Part shown: positions 1 to 5,195 of the stretch, in pieces
Numbering within the stretch: position 1 is the first letter of the stretch
How the letters are laid out: each line of letters begins with the position of its first letter
Assembly (NCBI GenBank): GCA_031399315.1
Contig: JANNOS010000160.1
Coordinates: forward strand, 1-10,520
DNA length: 10,520 nucleotides
DNA from: Methylotenera_A sp031399315
GTDB lineage: Bacteria; Pseudomonadota; Gammaproteobacteria; Burkholderiales; Methylophilaceae
Direction: 5' to 3'
Program-made: the position numbers and the translations under genes
Notes under the pieces: generated by a model
Seen by the model: the letters and a program-made list of their open reading frames with translations, nothing else
Told to the model about the DNA's origin: nothing
Database searches by the model: none

Positions 1-318
1 CATGTATTTAGCATGCGCCTCAACCAGTGAGCGATATTCTGCTTTTACTGCATCGCTATCGTAGTCAAAATAAATATTACGTTTAGATAAAATGTTGTTT
101 GGATCCCTCAACGCACTATCGCCGCCAGCGTTTGCGCTACTATCAATGGCAACTTCTTTAATTGCGCCAGTATCAGCACCCGCATCTGTACTTACAGTGC
201 CTGGGCTTTTATCTTCTACCTTGGCTGGTGCGATTGGTGTGCTTTTACAAGCCACCAAGAACACCGACGCCATAGCGAGGACGATTAATTTTGTGTTTAG
301 TTTTGGTAGATGGTTCAT
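1..318 (-). CDS. pal: Pal, peptidoglycan-associated lipoprotein (3' end cut off by window edge)
   Basis: Pal is an outer-membrane lipoprotein whose OmpA-like domain binds peptidoglycan and, alternately, TolB. Only the first 106 codons are in the window; the C-terminal part lies beyond position 1. The ATG at 318-316 is preceded by a strong Shine-Dalgarno sequence (AGGAG) 6 nt upstream. The N-terminus has a basic and hydrophobic signal sequence (about residues 1-23) ending in the lipobox LVAC, with the lipid-modified cysteine at residue 24. An Ala/Asp/Ser-rich flexible linker follows (about 25-75). At about residue 80 the OmpA C-terminal-like domain begins with RNIYFDYDSDAVKAEY, typical of Pal (IYFDYDSD). 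It is the last gene seen of ruvB-ybgC-tolQRAB-pal and lies 83 bp after tolB. Residue +2 after the cysteine is Lys rather than Asp, so export to the outer membrane is expected. The identification is secure from motif plus context. Confidence 0.95.
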   Translation of the reverse strand, partial: MNHLPKLNTKLIVLAMASVFLVACKSTPIAPAKVEDKSPGTVSTDAGADTGAIKEVAIDSSANAGGDSALRDPNNILSKRNIYFDYDSDAVKAEYRSLVEAHAKYM

Positions 319-324
319 AGTTTT

Positions 325-329
325 CTCCT
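325..329 (-). promoter_or_regulatory. Shine-Dalgarno site of pal
   Basis: AGGAG lies 6 nt before the pal ATG. It is the strongest ribosome-binding site seen in the window, fitting the high copy number known for Pal. It also fixes the pal start. Confidence 0.8.
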
Positions 330-350
330 GTTATTATCACGATTAAGCAT

Positions 351-379
351 ATATTAAATTACAAAAAAATTAAGGTCAG
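351..379 (-). promoter_or_regulatory. Possible promoter for pal in the tolB-pal gap
   Basis: Read on the minus strand, CTGACC (positions 379-374) and TAATAT (356-351) are separated by 17 bp. Each matches the sigma70 -35 and -10 consensus at 4 of 6 positions. A start site near 344 would give a leader of about 25 nt carrying the AGGAG site. The region is very AT-rich, so chance matches are likely; this is only a candidate. Confidence 0.28.
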
Positions 380-401
380 TTTTATTTGGCAAACAGTCAA
401 C

Positions 402-1676
402 TTATTTAGCGAGAGGGCCCCAAGCTGGTTCACGCACATCTCCACCAGACGATTCTTTTAAGCGTTGACGTACTTTCCCATCTGATGAAACTGCGGCTAA
501 AGCTCCGCGTCCGCCTACTTTTGTCGCGTACAAAATCACACGGCCATTTGGGGCAAAACTAGGTGACTCATCTTGAGCGCCTTCACTTAGCAACTGTACT
601 TGACCACTGGCTAAATCCTGTAGGGCTACTCTAAATTTACCACCATCATTGCGAATATACGCCAAACTTTTACCATCTGGTGAAAAACGAGGACTTACAT
701 TATAACTACCTTCAAATGTCACACGACTTGGACTACCGCCATCAGTGGACACTTTATATATTTGCGGTCTACCACCGCGGTCAGAGCTGAAATATATCCA
801 ACTACCATCAGGTGAAAATGTAGGTTCAGTATCAATTGCGCTGCTTTTAGTAATTTGTTTTAAGCCGCCGCCACTTGAATCCACCGTATAAATTTGGGAG
901 TTAGCGCCATAAGTGAGAACAATCGCTAACTTGCTACCATCTGGCGACCAAGCAGGTGCGCTGTTATTACCTTTATAATTAGCCAATACTGTGCGGCTAC
1001 CACTGGTGAGCGACTGCACAAAAATAATTGGTTTTTTCTTCTCAAAAGAAACATAAGCTAACTTATTACCATCTGGCGACCATACTGGCGAAATAATTGG
1101 CTCATTGGATGAAACAACTGTTTGGGGATTATATCCATCTGCATCGGCCACCTGCAGTGAGTAGCGCTTACCTGACTTAGTAATATACGCAATACGGCTA
1201 GCAAATAGACCCGTTTGTCCTGTCAGTTTTTGGTAAATAATATCAGCGATTTTATGTGCAGTTGTGCGTGTTTGATTCGGCGATATTTGATAGTCCATCC
1301 CAGCCAACTGGGTTTGTTTAAGCGCATCCATCAAATGAAATGACACTTTTAACTTTCCACCAACGCTTTCTACACTGCCAACCGTCACGGCTTGCGCCTG
1401 TAGTGCGGTCCATTCAGTATATTTTATTTGGTCAGGCTTTGTTGGCAAGTTTGCCATACCGCGCGTCTCTAGCACACGAAACAAACCACTGCGGTGCAAA
1501 TCTGCAGCGATAATTTCACTTATATTCTCTTTAGTGCTGCCAGCTCCGCCAAATGGAACAATTGCAATGGGAATTTGTTGCGCGCCGCCGCCGCTAATTT
1601 CAATTTCTAAGGCGCCATGAGCAGTTGCCGCTATTAGAAATACGGCACAAAAAAACACACATCTAATTTTGTTCAT
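402..1676 (-). CDS. tolB: TolB, periplasmic beta-propeller protein of the Tol-Pal system
   Basis: TolB is a periplasmic protein that binds Pal and the TolA C-terminal domain and links the inner-membrane motor to the outer membrane. At 424 residues it is close to the family's usual length of about 430. Residues 1-21 form a signal peptide, with likely cleavage at AHG/AL. An alpha/beta N-terminal domain follows (about 22-155). The C-terminal half is a propeller with regularly spaced PD40 motifs: WSPDG at 199 and 243, FSPDG at 287 and 331, FAPNG at 374 and WGP at 419, a spacing of 43-45 residues per blade. The ATG at 1676 gives the proper signal peptide, but no good Shine-Dalgarno sequence precedes it. 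It lies 110 bp after tolA and 83 bp before pal, so it may have its own promoter, although none is clear. Confidence 0.97.
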   Translation of the reverse strand: MNKIRCVFFCAVFLIAATAHGALEIEISGGGAQQIPIAIVPFGGAGSTKENISEIIAADLHRSGLFRVLETRGMANLPTKPDQIKYTEWTALQAQAVTVGSVESVGGKLKVSFHLMDALKQTQLAGMDYQISPNQTRTTAHKIADIIYQKLTGQTGLFASRIAYITKSGKRYSLQVADADGYNPQTVVSSNEPIISPVWSPDGNKLAYVSFEKKKPIIFVQSLTSGSRTVLANYKGNNSAPAWSPDGSKLAIVLTYGANSQIYTVDSSGGGLKQITKSSAIDTEPTFSPDGSWIYFSSDRGGRPQIYKVSTDGGSPSRVTFEGSYNVSPRFSPDGKSLAYIRNDGGKFRVALQDLASGQVQLLSEGAQDESPSFAPNGRVILYATKVGGRGALAAVSSDGKVRQRLKESSGGDVREPAWGPLAK

Positions 1677-1786
1677 ACGTTATTAGTATCTTATTTTTGA
1701 AAAAGTTCAGTTAAATTCTACTGCAAACACAACACGATGCTAGTCGTTTTACATTTCAATTACAATTTTTACGCTTTGTTTACAAG

Positions 1787-2623
1787 CTAATCATTCGGTT
1801 TAAATTTAAGGTTTAAACTTCTAAAGTTGGAAAATAAGTCAGGGTCACTAGGTAAAGGTAGTGGCTCAGAGGCAATAATGGCGCGCTCCACAGCGTCATC
1901 GCACGCTGAATTTCCACTGGATTTAGTAATTTTTGGGCTACTACTTAACTCACCAGTTGGTAACAAGTTAATATCGAATCGCACTTCTGGATTACCATCG
2001 CCACACAAGGTTTTATTGACATGACTGCGAATTTTAGCTTGGATTTTAGCTTTATATTCACCAATAACACTCGCACTTGCGGCACTTGCCTGCTTATCGC
2101 TCGCTGCATTTTCATCTGATAAAGCATCTTGCTGCAATTTTTTCAAAGCATCTTTTTGTTTTTTCTCATCCGCTTTTTTATCATTCATCTCATCGTTGCG
2201 CAGCTCTGCTTGCAAAGTTTCTAACTTTTTCTTTTTTTCTAGCTCTTTTTCTTTTTTAACTTGTGCTAATTTTTCTAACTTAGCTTTTTCCTCTAGCTCT
2301 TTTTTTTCAAGTTCTTTTTTCTTGTTTTCAAGCTCAATATCTACTTTAGGTTCTTCTGGTTTAGGTTCTTCAAGCACAGGCTTAGGAGGTTCTTCAACAA
2401 TAGGTTTGGGTTGCTCTTCAATAATCGGCTTTGGCGGTTCTATAATGGGCGGTGGCTGTGTGCTGGGCAATTTGTCCCACAGTTCGACCTCTGTCACATT
2501 TAAAACAGGATGTGCCGCTTTCCAATTAAACGAAAACAACATACCCGCCAGCAACACCGCATGTACGGCAATAGCGCATATAGCCGCTTTCCAAGCATCT
2601 GAATTTTCATGCCGTCTTATCAT
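1787..2623 (-). CDS. tolA: TolA, periplasm-spanning protein of the Tol-Pal system
   Basis: TolA is anchored in the inner membrane by TolQ-TolR and reaches through the periplasm to TolB and Pal, transmitting proton-motive-force energy. The 278 residues comprise a short cytoplasmic start, a membrane anchor (about 13-32) with a histidine (H21) placed like the conserved TolA/TonB anchor histidine, a TonB-like proline-rich stretch (about 57-93), a Lys/Glu/Ala-rich coiled coil (about 95-180), and a globular C-terminal domain (about 186-278). That last domain has two cysteines (C207, C241) positioned for the disulfide known in TolA domain III. It is much shorter than E. coli TolA (421 residues), mostly because the helical domain is shorter. 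The anchor has Ala at the place of the Ser in the SHLS-type motif. It starts 8 bp after tolR, so coupled translation is likely. Sequence conservation is low in this family, so domain layout and context carry the call. Confidence 0.95.
   Translation of the reverse strand: MIRRHENSDAWKAAICAIAVHAVLLAGMLFSFNWKAAHPVLNVTEVELWDKLPSTQPPPIIEPPKPIIEEQPKPIVEEPPKPVLEEPKPEEPKVDIELENKKKELEKKELEEKAKLEKLAQVKKEKELEKKKKLETLQAELRNDEMNDKKADEKKQKDALKKLQQDALSDENAASDKQASAASASVIGEYKAKIQAKIRSHVNKTLCGDGNPEVRFDINLLPTGELSSSPKITKSSGNSACDDAVERAIIASEPLPLPSDPDLFSNFRSLNLKFKPND
2369..2440 (-). repeat. Tandem 24-bp (8-residue) repeat in the tolA proline-rich region
   Basis: Three consecutive 24-bp units encode EPPKPIIE, EQPKPIVE and EPPKPVLE (TolA residues 62-85). 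A degenerate fourth unit, EPKPEEPK, follows (residues 86-93, down to about 2345). The units differ at several third-codon positions, so the repeat is old rather than a fresh duplication. It gives a stiff Pro-Lys/Pro-Glu rod like that of TonB. Confidence 0.85.
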
Positions 2624-2631
2624 GGTTACTT

Positions 2632-3024
2632 TTAAGGGGCTGGTTTAAAAAGCAAACCAACTTTCTCCACCTTGGCCTGTTTTAGCAAGTCCATCACTTC
2701 AATCACTTTGCCATACTGCGTTTTTTCGTCTGCTGCCACAACCACAGGGCGATCTTTAGTTTTAAGCTGACTTTTAATTTCAAATAGCAATTTATCGCGC
2801 GCATAAGCTTTACCTTCGATTTCTGCGATACCATCTTTTTGCACTGTCACAACGATGGGCGCACCCACTGGCTTCATGGCCTGACCCACTTTTGGCAGCT
2901 CTACCAAACCAGGGTTCGTCATCGGTGCCGTCACCATAAAAATCACCAACAACACTAAAGTTACATCAATATAAGGTACGACGTTGATTTGATTCATCAT
3001 GCGGCGTTTGCGAGTCCGTGCCAT
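2632..3024 (-). CDS. tolR: TolR, inner-membrane motor subunit (ExbD/TolR family)
   Basis: TolR works with TolQ as a proton-driven motor that energises TolA. The 130 residues have a basic cytoplasmic tail (RTRKRRMMNQ), the family motif INVVPYIDVTLVLLVIFM with the proton-carrying aspartate at D20 (equivalent to E. coli D23), one membrane segment (about 15-34), and a periplasmic domain with the expected VELPK stretch just after it and a C-terminal part ending in a KVGL strand. The length is slightly under the usual 140 or so. The ATG lies 3 bp after the tolQ stop. A GGA/GAG-rich ribosome-binding stretch (AGGAAGAG) sits inside the end of tolQ, so translation of the two is likely coupled. ExbD is the only realistic alternative, and the neighbours exclude it. 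Confidence 0.97.
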   Translation of the reverse strand: MARTRKRRMMNQINVVPYIDVTLVLLVIFMVTAPMTNPGLVELPKVGQAMKPVGAPIVVTVQKDGIAEIEGKAYARDKLLFEIKSQLKTKDRPVVVAADEKTQYGKVIEVMDLLKQAKVEKVGLLFKPAP

Positions 3025-3027
3025 GAC

Positions 3028-3702
3028 TTAACTCTTCCTTTGTAGAATATTTGTGAACTCTTCCATAAAGCTTTCATAACGTACCGAAAGCCTATCGACA
3101 GAACTCGCAAAACGGTTATAGGCAATCACCGCTGGTATCGCTGCAAATAGACCAATCGCGGTGGCAACTAGCGCTTCTGCGATACCAGGTGCAACCTGAC
3201 TAAGTGTGGCTTGAGCAACATTTGAAAGGCCGCGAAACGAATTCATAATTCCCCACACCGTGCCAAATAGCCCAATATAGGGGCTAACCGAGCCAACTGA
3301 CGCAAGAAATGGCAAATGTGCATCCAAGTCATCCAACTCGCGATTGTAAGCCGCGCGCATGGCGCGGCGCGAACCTTCCATCACATCACTGACCTCCATG
3401 CGAGCTTGCTGTTTATGGCGAATAAATTCTTTAAAGCCTGCCTCGAAAATGCTGGCCATACCTTGTGGCTTGCGGCGTCCTGCGGTAACACCATCATACA
3501 ATTTATTTAAATCACCACCGCTCCAAAATGCATTTTCAAACTCTTCAGACTCTTTTTCTGCACGCCTAATTGTCGCCACTTTAATAAAAATATACCACCA
3601 CGAAAATATTGACGTAATAAGCAATATTGCCATCACTAGCTGTACTGGCAAACTGGCGCCAGTAATTAATGTTAATAAAGACATATCATTTGCTACCGTC
3701 AT
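3028..3702 (-). CDS. tolQ: TolQ, inner-membrane proton-channel subunit (MotA/TolQ/ExbB family)
   Basis: TolQ forms the pentameric channel that, with TolR, converts proton flow into TolA movement. The 224 residues match the family length (about 230). Three membrane segments are visible at about 19-40, 133-156 and 172-196. The cytoplasmic loop between the first two contains EGSRRAM-type helices. The family signature SVSPYIGLFGTVWGIMNSF spans about 138-156, with T148 in the second segment. T181 in APGIAEALVATAIGLFAAIP marks the third. The start is the ATG at 3702, supported by a GGAG site (3711-3708) 5 nt upstream. Methionine 7 is a possible alternative. The start overlaps the ybgC stop by 4 bp (ATGA), the usual sign of translational coupling. 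Confidence 0.97.
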   Translation of the reverse strand: MTVANDMSLLTLITGASLPVQLVMAILLITSIFSWWYIFIKVATIRRAEKESEEFENAFWSGGDLNKLYDGVTAGRRKPQGMASIFEAGFKEFIRHKQQARMEVSDVMEGSRRAMRAAYNRELDDLDAHLPFLASVGSVSPYIGLFGTVWGIMNSFRGLSNVAQATLSQVAPGIAEALVATAIGLFAAIPAVIAYNRFASSVDRLSVRYESFMEEFTNILQRKS

Positions 3703-4124
3703 ATTTGCTCCATCTTTAGTCTAATTTTGTCGGGAATTGCAGTGGGCTTAAAGCTTAACGTGTCTACACAAGCTATTTTTACTTGGGCTTCGATAAGTGT
3801 TTGCTGATTGACGCTGATTTTTTGTAAAAATTCAAAACTGCCACGTCCTATTTTTGAAATTTCGCTAGAAACATTTAATAAATCATTAAATTTTGCGGGC
3901 TTTTTAAACGCAATTTGCATGCTGTGCACCACAAAGATCACATTTAACACATCTTTTAAATAAGTTTGCTCAAACCCTAAGTGGCGCAACCACTCTGTAC
4001 GCGCGCGCTCCATAAAATTCAAATAATTACTGTGATAAACCACACCGCCGCTATCAGTATCCTCATAGTAAACTCTGATAGCCCAGTTAAACTGACTATG
4101 ATTAAGTTTTATTGCTGTTGCCAA
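3699..4124 (-). CDS. ybgC: YbgC, tol-pal-associated acyl-CoA thioesterase (hot-dog fold)
   Basis: YbgC is a cytoplasmic 4-hydroxybenzoyl-CoA-thioesterase-like hot-dog protein that hydrolyses acyl-CoA and, in E. coli, interacts with acyl carrier protein and phospholipid synthesis. The 141 residues carry the signature YYEDTDSGGVVYHSNYLNFM followed by ERART. D24 and H31 sit at the positions of the E. coli catalytic D18 and H25. The rest (FKKPAKFNDLL, then CVD near the end) also follows the family. The start is TTG, not ATG: the TTG at 4124-4122 lies just after AGGTGA (4133-4128) and adds about six residues compared with E. coli. No in-frame ATG exists before residue 38, which is inside the catalytic motif. 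It overlaps ruvB by 16 bp and tolQ by 4 bp. Confidence 0.95.
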   Translation of the reverse strand: MATAIKLNHSQFNWAIRVYYEDTDSGGVVYHSNYLNFMERARTEWLRHLGFEQTYLKDVLNVIFVVHSMQIAFKKPAKFNDLLNVSSEISKIGRGSFEFLQKISVNQQTLIEAQVKIACVDTLSFKPTAIPDKIRLKMEQI

Positions 4125-5149
4125 ATTTCACCTGTATTTAATGTGTTTGGTACTTGCAAACCAAAGTGTTGGTATGCCAAGCTAGTGGCGACACGCCCAC
4201 GCGGCGTACGCATTAAGTAGCCCTGTTGAATCAAATATGGCTCTAACACATCTTCAATTGTGTCGCGCTCTTCGCCAATCGCTGCTGCCAAATTATCCAA
4301 ACCAACTGGCCCACCACCAAATTTTTCTAACACTGCTTGCAATAATTTTCTATCCATCACATCAAAACCTAGGCTATCCACATCTAACATCTTAAGCGCA
4401 GCGTCGGCAATCTCAGAATTCACTACGCCATCGCCCTTAACCTGTGCGTAATCGCGCACACGGCGCAATAAACGATTAGAAATACGTGGTGTACCACGTG
4501 AACGTTTAGCCACTTCCAGCGCACCTGTTTCGGTAATTTCCACCTCTAACAAACCTGCGCTGCGGTGTACGATACGCGCCAGTTCCTCAGTAGTATAAAA
4601 CTCTAACCTAGACACGATACCAAAACGGTCACGTAGCGGATTAGTCAACATGCCCGCACGCGTAGTTGCACCTATTAATGTGAAGGGCGGCAAATCTAGG
4701 CGCACACTGCGTGCAGCAGGACCTTCACCTATCATAATATCCAAGCGATAGTCTTCCATTGCGGGATATAAAATTTCTTCAACTACGGGAGATAAACGAT
4801 GAATTTCATCAATAAACAGAACGTCATTTGGTTCAAGATTTGTCAGCAAAGCAGCCAAATCACCCGCACGCTCCAGCACTGGGCCTGAGGTTTGACGCAA
4901 ATTCACACCCATTTCGCGGGCAATAATATGGGCTAATGTTGTTTTACCCAGACCTGGTGGGCCAAACAGTAACACATGATCTAAAGCCTCACTGCGACCA
5001 CGTGCGGCATTGATAAAAATTGTTAATTGGCTGCGGGCTTTTTCTTGACCAACATACTCATCCAGTGCTTTGGGACGTAGTGCGCGCTCTAGCGCCTCTT
5101 CTTGTAGGTTTTCGGTAGCGGGGGCAATCAGACGGTCGGTTTCTATCAT
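4109..5149 (-). CDS. ruvB: RuvB, Holliday junction branch-migration ATPase
   Basis: RuvB is the hexameric AAA+ motor that, loaded by RuvA, drives branch migration of Holliday junctions in recombination repair; RuvC then cuts them. Counting from the ATG at 5149 the protein has 346 residues (E. coli 336) and begins MIETDRLI, as the family does. Visible motifs are Walker A GPPGLGKT (63-70), Walker B and following FIDEIHR (112-118), sensor 1 GATTR (160-164), the PLRDRFG stretch with the arginine finger (171-177), RGTPRISNRLLRRVRD (218-233), and the DNA-binding winged helix with TPRGR (315-319). The frame is open to an upstream GTG at 5185, which would add 12 residues. The conserved MIETDRLI start argues for 5149, although neither start has a clear Shine-Dalgarno site. 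ruvA and ruvC are not adjacent upstream; a cyclic-di-GMP gene is. Confidence 0.97.
   Translation of the reverse strand: MIETDRLIAPATENLQEEALERALRPKALDEYVGQEKARSQLTIFINAARGRSEALDHVLLFGPPGLGKTTLAHIIAREMGVNLRQTSGPVLERAGDLAALLTNLEPNDVLFIDEIHRLSPVVEEILYPAMEDYRLDIMIGEGPAARSVRLDLPPFTLIGATTRAGMLTNPLRDRFGIVSRLEFYTTEELARIVHRSAGLLEVEITETGALEVAKRSRGTPRISNRLLRRVRDYAQVKGDGVVNSEIADAALKMLDVDSLGFDVMDRKLLQAVLEKFGGGPVGLDNLAAAIGEERDTIEDVLEPYLIQQGYLMRTPRGRVATSLAYQHFGLQVPNTLNTGEIWQQQ
4128..4133 (-). promoter_or_regulatory. Ribosome-binding site that decides the ybgC TTG start
   Basis: AGGTGA lies within the last codons of ruvB, with AGG 6 nt before the TTG. With no usable ATG nearby, this site is the main reason for choosing TTG as the ybgC start. 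Confidence 0.55.
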
Positions 5150-5160
5150 ATTATTCAGCC

Positions 5161-5190
5161 ATTTTAAGCTTTTTGGTGGCCACACGCCAA
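5161..5190 (-). promoter_or_regulatory. Possible promoter just upstream of ruvB
   Basis: On the minus strand TTGGCG (5190-5185) and TAAAAT (5166-5161) are 18 bp apart, matching the sigma70 boxes at 4 of 6 and 5 of 6 positions. Transcription would begin around 5154, only about 5 nt before the preferred ruvB ATG, making a nearly leaderless message. The spacer contains the 8-bp palindrome GTGGCCAC (5176-5183). This is a candidate by eye only. Confidence 0.25.
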
Positions 5191-5195
5191 TGTTA

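Noticed and set aside
92..346. Plus-strand 84-codon open frame at the left end
   Set aside because: It is antisense to pal, whose lipobox, linker and OmpA-domain start are clear on the minus strand.
357..373. Run of T residues in the tolB-pal gap as an intrinsic terminator
   Set aside because: The T run on the minus strand has no GC-rich hairpin before it, and pal is expected to be co-expressed with tolB.
2196..2648. Plus-strand 150-codon open frame rich in Ser and Phe
   Set aside because: It is the complement of the Lys/Glu-rich tolA coiled coil and proline repeat; its low complexity comes directly from that, and tolA is certain.
3024..3028. tolQ/tolR as exbB/exbD
   Set aside because: The pair is followed by tolA, tolB and pal and preceded by ybgC, which fixes it as the Tol system.
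3359..3724. Plus-strand 121-codon open frame opposite tolQ
   Set aside because: It lies wholly antisense to tolQ, which has all family motifs, and has no recognisable domain.
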